A DNA stretch of 64,000 bases, from positions 62,001 through 126,000 of the forward strand of contig NZ_RXNQ01000011.1 in the NCBI RefSeq assembly GCF_004138205.1. The letters run 5' to 3'. Position 1 is the stretch's first letter, and the number at the start of each line of letters is the position of its first letter. The translations under genes were made by a program, and so were the position numbers. The notes beneath the pieces are model-generated. The model did not search any database. It worked only from the letters and a program-made list of their open reading frames with translations, and was not told where the DNA came from. Shown here one piece after another: positions 9,013 to 17,126 of this stretch. The DNA comes from Pedobacter sp. SYP-B3415 (GTDB lineage Bacteria > Bacteroidota > Bacteroidia > Sphingobacteriales > Sphingobacteriaceae).

Positions 9013-9585
9013 CTAGCTGATCATTGGAGATAACAGGCGTTTTGTTCTGAGATTTCCATATGCCTCAAGCGATTTTTTTAGCTTATATTTATCCATCTCC
9101 CGAATCTTAGTTTGCACTTTTTTAAGAACTTCAGCAGTATCCTCAGCAAGTTTATCAAGGTTGTTTATGAGGTCTATGATCAAAAATTCTGCATTTGCCC
9201 GGGCAGGGAAGTGATGGCGTATTTGAAAATCGAATTTTTTGTTGCCTAGCTTGAACTCGCCATGACGCTTGTGATTGTATACGATTTTCTTGTTGTAGAG
9301 TTGCGTCGTACCAACGCCTAGCGTATTATAGCTATTAGGTGAAGTTAAAAGAAATCTGCTATCTTTTAGAAACGTTCGTACCAGTTCTTTCTCATCAGCA
9401 GGTGTGGGGCCAAATACTGATTCCTTTGGAAAATAATATACGCCGGTGGAAAGTTTTTGAAGCGTCCCTTCTTCCACAAGAATGGCAAGTAGCCTGTCAA
9501 CAGACCCTGTCCATTTCTCAAGGTCTGCTCTGCGATAAACCTTTCCCTTCTTTAATCTCTTCCTTAACTCTCTTAATCCGGACAT
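9013..9585 (-). CDS. AbiEi-type antitoxin / autorepressor
   Basis: The N-terminal ~70 residues (LRKRLKKGKVYRRADLEKWT, then VDRLLAILVEEGTLQKLSTG) form the winged helix of AbiEi-like antitoxins, followed by the YYFPKESVFG and LLTSPNSYNTLG segment and a C-terminal domain with FPARANAEFLIIDLINNLDK. In characterised type IV pairs the antitoxin represses its own promoter through inverted repeats and does not bind the toxin. Here an exact 10-bp inverted repeat lies in the promoter (9621-9653). It is the first gene of the two-gene unit. Confidence 0.85.
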   Translation of the reverse strand: MSGLRELRKRLKKGKVYRRADLEKWTGSVDRLLAILVEEGTLQKLSTGVYYFPKESVFGPTPADEKELVRTFLKDSRFLLTSPNSYNTLGVGTTQLYNKKIVYNHKRHGEFKLGNKKFDFQIRHHFPARANAEFLIIDLINNLDKLAEDTAEVLKKVQTKIREMDKYKLKKSLEAYGNLRTKRLLSPMIS

Positions 9586-9611
9586 TTCTGTTTGTCAAAT
9601 AGCTCTGAATA

Positions 9612-9653
9612 CAAATATATATAAATAAATTAATTAAATATTCATTTATTTAT
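9612..9653 (-). promoter_or_regulatory. promoter and inverted-repeat operator of the AbiE pair
   Basis: On the minus strand TATATTTG (9619-9612) fits the TAnnTTTG box, 27 bases before the ATG at 9585. Directly upstream lies ATAAATAAAT (9621-9630) and its exact reverse complement ATTTATTTAT (9644-9653), spaced by 13 bases. The repeat covers the interval between the -33 and -7 elements, where a bound repressor would block polymerase. Confidence 0.6.
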
Positions 9654-9766
9654 GGTTGTTACTTCCTCATAATCAAGTCTTTGATTATTTTTATAACTAA
9701 GCTTCGATGAGAGCCATTTCACCGATCGGAGGTTCAGTTTACCCAGTTAGTTTTCAGCCATGCGTT

Positions 9767-10579
9767 TCAACGCATGAGCCCTGTAGGTGTCACCCCAAAC
9801 TTCTTTTTGAAAGCGTGAGAAAAGTGTGATAAGCTTTCAAACCCCAGGTCGAGGTAAATAGCTGAGGGCTTCCGGTGTTTTGTTTCAATCAGGTATTTTG
9901 CGGCGGTCAGCCGCTTATCCTGCAGCCATTGTCGGGGCGGGCCGCCAAATATTCTTTGAAAATCGCGTTTAAAACCGGCCAGACTACGACCGGTAAGTTG
10001 TGCGAATTTTTCGACCGGCACATTGAACTGGTAATTGAGCAACATAAACCTTTCAAGGTCTATTTTATGTGGTTCGGAAAAGTCAAACAGAAAGTTTCGA
10101 AGCGCCGGCATGGCTAACAGAAGTAACTTAACGCCTTCCTTTACTTTAATGATTCCCATTTCGTCTGTCATGGTCGCGCCTGCGCTTCGGGCATAAGGGA
10201 TAATTGATTGGAAATAGCCTTGCAGGTATTCATTAGTCGGAATCAGCATATTGGGCGGACCGACATATTTCCGGTCCGCCTCAATTTTCTCTTCAAGTAC
10301 AATCTTGCGTAGCAGATCATCCTGCAGCGATATAACAATCGTCTCATAACTTGCACCGGGAAGGGGTGTTTTAGTCAACGTACCCATCTGATTTTTACCG
10401 ATCAGCAACACCTCACCACCACTCATGGAAAGCGTTTGTTCAGATGTTTCAATTTTGAACTGACCCGAAACCTGTAGAATCAGGGTGTGATAATTCCAAA
10501 AGCATACCTTTTCCCTTCGCTCTGCCGAGAGGTAGGAATAAAAGATTACTCCGGGTAATATTTCAGCGGGGCTGTCCAT
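9767..10579 (-). CDS. AraC-family transcriptional regulator
   Basis: The N-terminal ~150 residues form a cupin-like sensing domain (VSGQFKIETSEQTLSMSGGE, VLLIGKNQMGT), the C-terminal ~100 residues the double HTH of AraC proteins: VEKFAQLTGRSLAGFKRDFQ with PRQWLQDKRL, then IYLDLGFESLSHFSHAFKKK and FGVTPTGLMR. Its ATG directly follows the TAA of the aldo/keto reductase gene with no base between, so it is the second gene of that operon and probably controls it. Ligand unknown. Confidence 0.88.
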   Translation of the reverse strand: MDSPAEILPGVIFYSYLSAERREKVCFWNYHTLILQVSGQFKIETSEQTLSMSGGEVLLIGKNQMGTLTKTPLPGASYETIVISLQDDLLRKIVLEEKIEADRKYVGPPNMLIPTNEYLQGYFQSIIPYARSAGATMTDEMGIIKVKEGVKLLLLAMPALRNFLFDFSEPHKIDLERFMLLNYQFNVPVEKFAQLTGRSLAGFKRDFQRIFGGPPRQWLQDKRLTAAKYLIETKHRKPSAIYLDLGFESLSHFSHAFKKKFGVTPTGLMR

Positions 10580-11551
10580 TTAACGTTGTAAATAAGTGCC
10601 GCCAGCAATAGCCCCAATAGCAAAAGTAGTGTTTAATGTTTCCATTTCAGTTGGGGTAAACACAATCTCCATTGCCGCCAGGTTTTCGGGCAAACGTGAT
10701 CTCCGGCTCATGCTTACCAGTGGCATAATATGGTCTCCCTGACGGTTAACCCAGGCAATCGCAATCTGCGTGGGCGTATAACCCTTTTCAGTGGCCATTC
10801 GCTTGAGTATGTCGACTTTTTCAAGGTTTCTTACCAGGTTGTCGCCCTTAAACCGTGTGAAATGATTGCGGTAGTCATCGTCAGCTAGAGGAGCCTGCAG
10901 CTCGCCGGTTAGCAAGCCTTCTGCGGTATTCGCGAAAGCGACCACAGCGATACCTAATTCTTTTGCTGCAGGCAGCAACCTAGCCTCGATCTGCCGCTCT
11001 GCCAGAGAATAGCCAATTTCAAGTGCGCTGATGGGGTAAACGCTGTTTGCCGTACGCAACTGTTCGGCTGTGATTTCAGATACACCGATATGACGCACTT
11101 TGCCTTCCTTGACAAGGTCTGCAACGGTTCCGATAATGTCTTCGACAGGGACGCTTTCGTCCATGCGGCTCGGCTGGTAAAGGTCAATGGTTTCTACGCC
11201 CAAACGGGTTAGCGAATAATTGATGAAATTTTTTATTGCAACAGGGCGCAGGTCTAAGCCAAGCCACTGTCCGTTGTGAAAGATGGCGCCAAATTTCACG
11301 CTGATAAAGGCACTGTCCCGTTTTCCCTTAAGCGCCTTCCCGATCAGCAGTTCATTATGTCCCGCGCCGTAAAAGTCGCCGGTATTCAAGAAATTAATGC
11401 CTTGATCTAAGGCCTCATGAATGGTAGCAATGCTTTCCTTTTCGTCGGGCGTTGGTCCGCCCCAGACAGACGACATACGCATGCATCCCAAACCCAGTTT
11501 TGATACTTCCGGGCCATTGTTGCCGAGTTGAATTTTTTCGATCTTTTTCAT
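10580..11551 (-). CDS. aldo/keto reductase
   Basis: An NADPH-dependent (beta/alpha)8 reductase. LGLGCMRMS opens the barrel; LNTGDFYGAGHNELL carries the catalytic Asp and Tyr, and ISVKFG the Lys. The fourth residue of the usual tetrad, His in DLYQxH, is replaced: the sequence reads IDLYQPSRMD, as in the AKR subgroup with a QPxRxD motif. GKVRHIGVSEITAEQL and ALEIGYSLAERQIE are standard. It is first in an operon with the AraC regulator at 9767 and divergent from marR (150 bp apart), so one control region serves both directions. Substrate unknown. Confidence 0.9.
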   Translation of the reverse strand: MKKIEKIQLGNNGPEVSKLGLGCMRMSSVWGGPTPDEKESIATIHEALDQGINFLNTGDFYGAGHNELLIGKALKGKRDSAFISVKFGAIFHNGQWLGLDLRPVAIKNFINYSLTRLGVETIDLYQPSRMDESVPVEDIIGTVADLVKEGKVRHIGVSEITAEQLRTANSVYPISALEIGYSLAERQIEARLLPAAKELGIAVVAFANTAEGLLTGELQAPLADDDYRNHFTRFKGDNLVRNLEKVDILKRMATEKGYTPTQIAIAWVNRQGDHIMPLVSMSRRSRLPENLAAMEIVFTPTEMETLNTTFAIGAIAGGTYLQR

Positions 11552-11640
11552 GCTTCAAAGATCATCATTCCTGGTAGTGCATGTTTGTTCAAGAAGCTCA
11601 TTTTTGTTGTTTGTATGGCTCACGGACTTGCGAAGATTTA

Positions 11641-11698
11641 TTTGCAAAATACCCTAAATTTTTATTATCTTTGTGACTAAGATACTTACTAAATAAGT
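11641..11698 (+). promoter_or_regulatory. promoter and likely MarR operator of the marR-arr operon
   Basis: TTTG at 11641-11644 and TATCTTTG at 11666-11673 are spaced by 21 bases and fit the Bacteroidota promoter consensus. Just downstream, overlapping the predicted transcript start, is ACTTA-CTAAA-TAAGT (11684-11698), an inverted repeat with 5-base arms, the size and place of a MarR autorepressor site. The ATG of marR follows at 11702. Confidence 0.6.
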
Positions 11699-11701
11699 TA
11701 T

Positions 11702-12160
11702 ATGAACAAGCAGGAAAAGGTCACTTCCGTCAGAAAGCAAAGCCAGCAATATGCATACACTTCCATACAGATGCATGAGGCTATTGGCAGAAAAGCGGGC
11801 ATGTCTGGTACTGATCATAAATATCTGGGCTTTTTGCTGCAGCGCGGACCAATGACTGCCGGCGAGCTTTCCGTACTAACCGGTCTTACCACAGGTGCGG
11901 TGACGGGATTGATCGACCGCTTTGAAACGCAAGGTCTGGTAAAAAGACAGGCAGATAAAACAGACCGCCGAAAAGTTGTTATTGTGCCTGAAACCGAAAA
12001 AATCAAGGCACTGATCATGCCCCTTTACACGGACTTTCAAACCGGTACCGATGCGCTGCTGGCTAGCTTCTCTGCTGATGAGCTGGACGTTCTGTACCGC
12101 TACTTTTCAGAGGCGCTTTTACTTATGAATGCAAAAATTGCATCTGTTAACCTAAAATAA
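11702..12160 (+). CDS. MarR-family transcriptional regulator
   Basis: A 152-residue winged-helix protein. GPMTAGELSVLTGLTTGAVT followed by GLIDRFETQGLVKRQADKTD and RRKVVIV is the MarR recognition helix and wing with the conserved DxRxxxV-like DRRKVVI. The gene is separated from arr by nine bases, so both are on one transcript, and an inverted repeat lies in the promoter. MarR proteins are usually repressors lifted by small aromatic or drug-like ligands; a role in controlling arr is inferred from linkage. Confidence 0.9.
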   Translation: MNKQEKVTSVRKQSQQYAYTSIQMHEAIGRKAGMSGTDHKYLGFLLQRGPMTAGELSVLTGLTTGAVTGLIDRFETQGLVKRQADKTDRRKVVIVPETEKIKALIMPLYTDFQTGTDALLASFSADELDVLYRYFSEALLLMNAKIASVNLK

Positions 12161-12169
12161 ATACGACGA

Positions 12170-12610
12170 ATGGCTAATCCCTCCACCACAAACCAGAAAC
12201 GTTCCACACCGGATCCTTTTAAGCAAACTTACTTTCATGGCACCAAAGCCGATTTGAACATAGGTGATCTGATCGAAACGGGTTATGTGTCGAACTTTGT
12301 AAACAGAAAACTAAAGCATATCTACCTTGCTTCAACACTCAGCGCTGCAATATGGGGTGCCGAACTCGCTTCAGGCAGCGGCCGCCAAAGAATTTACCTG
12401 GTAGAAGCAACCGGACCGCTTGAAGATGACCCAAACGTAACAGATAAAAAGTTCCCCGGCAACCCAACCATGTCTTACAGGTCAGAGTCCCCATTCCGTG
12501 TTATTGGCGAGGTAACGGTCTGGCAGGGGCATACGCCCGAACAAATTCAGCTGATGAAAGAGGGAGTTGCACAGCTGAGGCAGAGCGGTGCCGAATTAAT
12601 CGAAGAGTAG
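12170..12610 (+). CDS. arr: NAD(+)--rifampin ADP-ribosyltransferase Arr
   Basis: The 146-residue protein follows the Arr family from end to end. The fold residues are present: FHGTKADLNIGDLIETGYVS with the NAD-binding His23, LKHIYLAS with Tyr52, and EDDPN with catalytic Asp87, followed by the family signature FPGNPTMSYR. Arr transfers ADP-ribose from NAD to a hydroxyl on the ansa chain of rifamycins and inactivates them. It is the second gene of an operon with a MarR regulator (nine-base gap), which suggests inducible expression. Chromosomal Arr homologues are widespread in environmental bacteria, so this need not be acquired resistance. Confidence 0.93.
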   Translation: MANPSTTNQKRSTPDPFKQTYFHGTKADLNIGDLIETGYVSNFVNRKLKHIYLASTLSAAIWGAELASGSGRQRIYLVEATGPLEDDPNVTDKKFPGNPTMSYRSESPFRVIGEVTVWQGHTPEQIQLMKEGVAQLRQSGAELIEE

Positions 12611-12696
12611 AGCGGCTTCACTACGATCGGCATTCATAGTAAAGCGGGACCCTGCAAAAGGTGAACCCGCCTGGCAATGCCCCGGTTATACCTGCG

Positions 12697-13371
12697 CTAA
12701 CACGGAAACCACCAGTGTAATGAGTAGAGTTTTCCGTCTTTGATAAATACTTCTACATGGCCGTCTGAGATATGACTTTCGTCTTCAATCAGTTGAAACA
12801 CCCGCAGCATGCCTTCACCCGATACGTGTATAGGCGCAATCTTCCGCGTGGCATTAGGGAAAATTGTTGCCAGCGTGACGAGCGTGGTATGCTTGTCTAA
12901 CCTGACGTTTTTGAATATAATGAAATCGCCTTTTTCAAAGCTTACATGATCAATAGCTACCTTTCCACGCGACGTTTCAAATCTCGAACCGTTTTTATAG
13001 AGATATCTGGCCTTTGGATGAACCGAACCATCGGGCTCCTGGAAAATGGTAACACAGGGCTCTTCGTCGCTCAGCAACCGTGTGCTGTCCGGCGCTCCCA
13101 ATACGGATTTGAACTCGCGGGAAGAAAAATAACGACCCAGCTTCCCGTTAAAACGGATGTCTTTCACATCCATGACTTCGGGTACGGTGTCAGTTTGCTG
13201 TTTGGACGGGTTCTCATCACGCGAGTTGGTACCGGGGACTGCCGTCTGTGCTGATTTTTGAGAAGCGGCAGACTCAGACTTTCCAGCAGGCCTGCATCCT
13301 AAGAACAGCAGCAACGCAGCGATAAATAAAGTACTGGCTTGTTTGTAAGGTAAATAGAACTGTTTTTTCAT
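12697..13371 (-). CDS. hypothetical lipoprotein
   Basis: ATG at 13371 gives MKKQFYLPYKQASTLFIAAL followed by LLFLGC, a lipoprotein signal with Cys26. A low-complexity Ser/Gln/Thr linker (about 30-65) leads to a compact domain with FNGKLGRYFSSREFKSVLGA, PCVTIFQEPDGSVH and ATRKIAPIHVSGEGMLRVFQ. A C-terminal HWWFPC adds a second Cys. No family recognised. The gene converges on arr; both are probably monocistronic ends. Confidence 0.75.
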   Translation of the reverse strand: MKKQFYLPYKQASTLFIAALLLFLGCRPAGKSESAASQKSAQTAVPGTNSRDENPSKQQTDTVPEVMDVKDIRFNGKLGRYFSSREFKSVLGAPDSTRLLSDEEPCVTIFQEPDGSVHPKARYLYKNGSRFETSRGKVAIDHVSFEKGDFIIFKNVRLDKHTTLVTLATIFPNATRKIAPIHVSGEGMLRVFQLIEDESHISDGHVEVFIKDGKLYSLHWWFPC

Positions 13372-13566
13372 AGATTTTGGAAGCCTGGTAAGGACTTATT
13401 GTTACTTCGCGGTTTTAACATTACATCAAAGTACACATACATCTCACAAATCTAAAGGATTTAAACAGATAGCGGAAAGCAGCATAGAGCCAATTTGGGC
13501 GAAGGTAACCTATGAAGAGAGACGACAAACTTCTTGACAGTACAAATCATAGACGTAAATTGCCAT

Positions 13567-13866
13567 ATGGATGTTAACTATATAAGGGAGTTACGGGAAA
13601 ACCCTCCATCGGGACCAATGGTTCAGCGTACGGATGATTTGCATATCTCTGTTGTATACCATGGTGAGGGACTGTTCTATCTTGAGCTGAAAAACAGCAG
13701 GGCATTGATTATAGAAATTCAACTGAGAAACGGGAGCATATTTGAAAAATCTATTTCTCGCTGGGACAATGGACAGCCGGTAGATCCATATGAGAAGACG
13801 CTGATCCTGGAGCATGTACGCAGGTATCTGGAAATGCATCAGGGGATTGAGGCCTTCATCCGCTAG
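13567..13866 (+). CDS. hypothetical small protein
   Basis: The ATG at 13567 gives a soluble 99-residue protein (MDVNYIRELRENPPSGPMVQ). An upstream TTG at 13534 is in frame but has no better context. The middle is a beta hairpin (GEGLFYLELKNSRALIIEIQ) and the end a helix (YEKTLILEHVRRYLEMHQGI). Such small alpha/beta proteins are often immunity or binding proteins, but nothing here proves it. It converges on the gene at 13893. Confidence 0.55.
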   Translation: MDVNYIRELRENPPSGPMVQRTDDLHISVVYHGEGLFYLELKNSRALIIEIQLRNGSIFEKSISRWDNGQPVDPYEKTLILEHVRRYLEMHQGIEAFIR

Positions 13867-13880
13867 CCTGCAGGGCTAGC
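13862..13880. terminator. hairpin between convergent genes
   Basis: GCTAGCC (13862-13868) and GGCTAGC (13874-13880) form a 7-bp stem with a 5-base loop, overlapping the stop of the gene ending at 13866 and 13 bases from the stop of the opposite gene. A T-rich stretch follows on the + strand, but no clean T run, so it is a weak terminator at best. Confidence 0.35.
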
Positions 13881-13892
13881 TGATTTGAAATT

Positions 13893-14261
13893 TCAGCGGG
13901 TAAGGGAAACATCCGAAAAAGTATAATTTCGAAGGTTGAATGTGCACTTCACATCGTACTGATCAGAGTTTGAAGTTGAGAGAACGATCGTCTGTTCGTC
14001 TTCCGCTGCAACATACCAGATACTGTACACGCCAAGTATCTCCGCATTAAAACTTGGCATCTCCGGCTTACTGACAAGCTCTCCGCAAATGTTGTAGACA
14101 AACAGATTTTGCGGCCCCGTTTCGCGGTAATCAGCTATAATGATGACTTGTGCGGTATGCGGAACATATTGTGCCTGAAAGATCCTTTGACGGAACTTAA
14201 TATCAATACTTTTTCCTTCAAGTTCCCAAAATACCTGGTGATCTGAAACTTCAATCGTCAT
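13893..14261 (-). CDS. hypothetical protein
   Basis: From the ATG at 14261 (MTIEVSDHQVFWELEGKSID) the product has 122 residues and alternates short hydrophobic beta strands with turns: QAQYVPHTAQVIIIADYRET, QNLFVYNICGELVSKPEMPS, YSIWYVAAEDEQTIVLSTSN. A GTG at 14309 would add 16 residues (CEFIINRN..) and cannot be excluded. The repeated strand pattern resembles part of a beta-propeller or beta-sandwich. No signal peptide; no family recognised. Confidence 0.55.
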   Translation of the reverse strand: MTIEVSDHQVFWELEGKSIDIKFRQRIFQAQYVPHTAQVIIIADYRETGPQNLFVYNICGELVSKPEMPSFNAEILGVYSIWYVAAEDEQTIVLSTSNSDQYDVKCTFNLRNYTFSDVSLTR

Positions 14262-14557
14262 AACATTTCTATTTATAATGAATTCACATGTATCTGGCGT
14301 GGTGAGCACATTTGTTCGTTGACCAATCCGCGCAAGCTAAATTACCGTTTTTTACGCCCCGGTATTTGGTTTCAGACGATGTCGGGTCTTTGGCTTTAAT
14401 TTGCAAGGGTTTGATTATTAGCTTAACCAGGAAGCTGCTGATAGGGAGCAGGTGCCACTTAAAACTTAAAACTTACAACCTGGAACTTTCTACTCCGATC
14501 GCAAACAAACCTTTGCCACTCATCTATGTTTATAAACCATATTTCTGAAACGCTCCA

Positions 14558-15862
14558 ATGGCAAAAGAACTCAAGGCAATCGAATGCCCGAAATGCGGGT
14601 CTACCAGGAAGGTCGAACTCAAGCCCGACTATTTTAAATGCGGCAATTGCGACACCGAGTATTTTTTAGATAATGATGATATTACCATCAACCACAATAT
14701 CAACTACCGGGATACCACGCCGGTTTCGCATAACCTTACACCCAAAGCCATGAGAATCATCTTCGCGGTGGTGATTTTTTTCATCATAGCAGGGTATGCG
14801 CTCTCGTTATTATTTAGTCGCCATACACAAACATCAGAACTGCCACTGGTTCAGAATACCGAAACCTTCCGATGGGTTAGCAAAGATGCCATTCCTTTTG
14901 AAAACAGCGCAGGTTCACTTGTCATCGCTATTCTGGGTCGCCGGGAATATGATGATGACGAGCAGAAACAAAGGACCGGCATGTACGCGGCCTTTTATGA
15001 TGCATTAAGCGAAAAACTATTGATTGAGCAGCGCCTCGATCAGCCGTCTGAAGATCATATGGACAGCTTCCAGTTCAGTATCTTTCAGAATGGAGATATC
15101 TACGCAATCGCAAACAAGAGCACGCTCTACAAGATCGATAAGGTAAATACAAAACTGAACAAAGTTCAGGGAGACTTCTTTTCCCGGCACGAAGATCTGG
15201 CTGCCGGAATTGCACAAGTTGAGTTCATTAGCCGGGACTGGGGAGACGGCCTTAAAGTCATGACAAATGACGGCAAAAGCAGGTCTTTTTTTCCTATTGA
15301 GGATAGGGTCTATACAGAGAAACAGCGGTATGCGGCTGAAGACGCCCTTGAGACCAGGAATCCTTCGGCAAAGACCAGAACATATGCATTATTCAGCGAA
15401 CGGAGCGACGATTTTCCTGATGAAAAAGTGAAACTTTTCGTGTACAGGCAAAAGGATAACCGGGGTGGTCCGAATGACCGGCCTTTTTTTCAGAAGAGAG
15501 AATACAACGATTTTTATGGAAAAACAATCATTTCAGACATCAGACAGGGCCAGGATTTGGTAATCAGTTATAAGGACCTTACGCCAGACAGACTCTATTT
15601 CTCGCCCGATGTCTTATATACCGACAGCCAGTACGTGGTTATCATGTATAGTGCCACTGCTGCGCAGGATGCCAACCTAAGTGTGCAGTGTCTCGATATC
15701 AACAACGGACGCATCATCTTCACCTTGCCGGTCGGCAAGGAAAAAGGGCTGAATGACGTAGCCTATCGTTTTAAAGACGGGTTTGTACTGGAGAACTACA
15801 ACACCATGTTCATTACTGACATGAAAGGTAAAATCACGAAAGAATTCAAATTAACACAATAA
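14558..15862 (+). CDS. zinc-ribbon, single-TM protein with large C-terminal beta domain (paralogue 1)
   Basis: Residues 10-31 form a zinc ribbon (C10, C13, C28, C31; ECPKCGS and FKCGNCDTEYFLDNDD). A membrane segment spans about 66-86. The ~340 residues after it are beta-rich, with repeated SxLYKIDKVNTKLN and YVVIMYSATA-like stretches and a last part that reads a value, compares it with stored settings and ends in KITKEFKLTQ; this looks like a propeller. With the ribbon inside and the big domain outside, the protein could report an external state to the cytoplasm. It is the first gene of the operon with the SPFH gene three bases on, and the same architecture recurs at 17127-18311. Confidence 0.75.
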   Translation: MAKELKAIECPKCGSTRKVELKPDYFKCGNCDTEYFLDNDDITINHNINYRDTTPVSHNLTPKAMRIIFAVVIFFIIAGYALSLLFSRHTQTSELPLVQNTETFRWVSKDAIPFENSAGSLVIAILGRREYDDDEQKQRTGMYAAFYDALSEKLLIEQRLDQPSEDHMDSFQFSIFQNGDIYAIANKSTLYKIDKVNTKLNKVQGDFFSRHEDLAAGIAQVEFISRDWGDGLKVMTNDGKSRSFFPIEDRVYTEKQRYAAEDALETRNPSAKTRTYALFSERSDDFPDEKVKLFVYRQKDNRGGPNDRPFFQKREYNDFYGKTIISDIRQGQDLVISYKDLTPDRLYFSPDVLYTDSQYVVIMYSATAAQDANLSVQCLDINNGRIIFTLPVGKEKGLNDVAYRFKDGFVLENYNTMFITDMKGKITKEFKLTQ

Positions 15863-15865
15863 CAC

Positions 15866-16867
15866 ATGGGTATCGGCGATTTTTTTAGGAACCAGTTTTC
15901 TGAGGTTATAGAATGGAAAAACCAGCAGCCTGATTTGCAGGTCTGGAAATTCCCGTCAGATCATGATGAGATCAAGAATGCAGGTAAACTGATTCTTTCT
16001 CCCGGCCAGGGGGCTATCCTTGTGTATGAAGGAAAAGTAACCGATCACCTGGCTGAGGAAGGTATATTTGACATCGAGACAGACAATCATCCATTTATTA
16101 CAACCCTGCTTAAGCTGCGCACAGGTTTTGAAAGCGAGCATAAACTGAAGATATGGTTTTACCGCACTTCTGAGACGGTAAACCAGGGCTGGGGTACCGC
16201 GCAGATGATCAAGTATATAGATCCGGTTTACAAGATTCCTGTTGAGCTCGGGGCCAATGGAACTTTTTCATTCAAAATATCGAACCCACTGTATCTGTTT
16301 TCGAATGTAGTCGGATCAAAGGATACCTATTCGACGGCTGAAGCCCGCGAACTGCTGCAAAACCGCTTTCCGGAAAGCCTCTCGGCAGAATTGGCGCAGA
16401 GCGGTCTGTCGTATCAACAAATCGACTCGCGTCTGCCCGAACTTTCTGCGCGGATAAAATCTCACCTCAACACGGAATTTAGCAGGCTGGGTTTCGAACT
16501 GACGGATTTTAAACTGAACGGCACCGTATTCGATGGTGAAACGAAAAAACGCATCGGTAAAATTGCCGACATCACTGCTGAGGCCATGGCGGCAGGCGAG
16601 GGCGGATTGACGTATGTAGAAATGGAAAAACTGAAAGCATTGCGCGACGCAGCCAGGAATGAAGGCGGACTGGCCGGTGCCGGTCTGCAACTGGGAATCG
16701 GGATGGAAATCGGAAAAACCTTCGACGCCGCAAAACAGGAGCACCTTAATTCCGGCGCAGCCGACCCTGTGACGAAGTTAAAACAGCTCAAATTGCTGCT
16801 GGATGAAGACATCATAACCCAGGAAGAATTTGCGGCAAAGAAAAAGGAATGGCTGGATAAACTCTAG
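15866..16867 (+). CDS. SPFH-domain / virion-core-like protein with C-terminal SHOCT
   Basis: MGIGDFFRNQFSEVIEW opens a protein of the SPFH (stomatin/prohibitin/flotillin) branch typified by YdjI of Bacillus subtilis: LILSPGQGAILVYEGKVTDH, GIFDIETDNHPFITTL, then LSARIKSHLNTEFSRLGFEL. After a Gly/Ala-rich region (GGLAGAGLQLGIGMEIGKTF) it ends in a SHOCT module, LKQLKLLLDEDIITQEEFAA plus KKKEWLDKL, about residues 303-333. In B. subtilis this family sits with a zinc-ribbon membrane protein and PspA in a membrane-stress locus. Here it lies between two zinc-ribbon membrane proteins, an analogous set. No PspA homologue is in the window. Confidence 0.85.
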   Translation: MGIGDFFRNQFSEVIEWKNQQPDLQVWKFPSDHDEIKNAGKLILSPGQGAILVYEGKVTDHLAEEGIFDIETDNHPFITTLLKLRTGFESEHKLKIWFYRTSETVNQGWGTAQMIKYIDPVYKIPVELGANGTFSFKISNPLYLFSNVVGSKDTYSTAEARELLQNRFPESLSAELAQSGLSYQQIDSRLPELSARIKSHLNTEFSRLGFELTDFKLNGTVFDGETKKRIGKIADITAEAMAAGEGGLTYVEMEKLKALRDAARNEGGLAGAGLQLGIGMEIGKTFDAAKQEHLNSGAADPVTKLKQLKLLLDEDIITQEEFAAKKKEWLDKL

Positions 16868-16878
16868 GTAAAATTTAT

Positions 16879-17118
16879 ATGAAAAAAATTATAGGCATAC
16901 TGGCTGTATTCATCGCGGTGGCATTCATCGGCGTACTTGCGCTGCGCATTTGGGATGTGGAAATTGTTAGTCTCCGGACATTGGTCAGAAGCAGCGCGAC
17001 CCTGATTATACTGGGTGTACTGGCCGTTGTGCTCGTTGTAATTTATGGTGCCTTTTTTCGAAACAACGAACGTTCTTATGATCGCAGTAAGGGTAACCGC
17101 GCCCATCCGAAAATGTAG
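16879..17118 (+). CDS. small two-TM membrane protein
   Basis: 79 residues with two hydrophobic spans, MKKIIGILAVFIAVAFIGVL (about 4-22) and ATLIILGVLAVVLVVIYGAF (about 40-59), joined by RIWDVEIVSLRTLVRSS, and a polar basic tail. It sits 11 bases after the SPFH gene and eight bases before the second zinc-ribbon gene, so it belongs to the same transcript. Probably an integral partner of the SPFH assembly; family not recognised. Confidence 0.75.
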   Translation: MKKIIGILAVFIAVAFIGVLALRIWDVEIVSLRTLVRSSATLIILGVLAVVLVVIYGAFFRNNERSYDRSKGNRAHPKM

Positions 17119-17126
17119 CTTCAGAC

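Noticed and set aside
12644..12670. Terminator after arr (GCGGG ... CCCGC)
   Set aside because: Only a 5-bp stem with a 17-base loop and no T run.
14312..14548. 78-codon ORF on the + strand
   Set aside because: It is built of low-complexity text (LKTYNLELSTPIANKPLPLI) resembling intergenic repeat fragments and has no ribosome-binding context; treated as non-coding.
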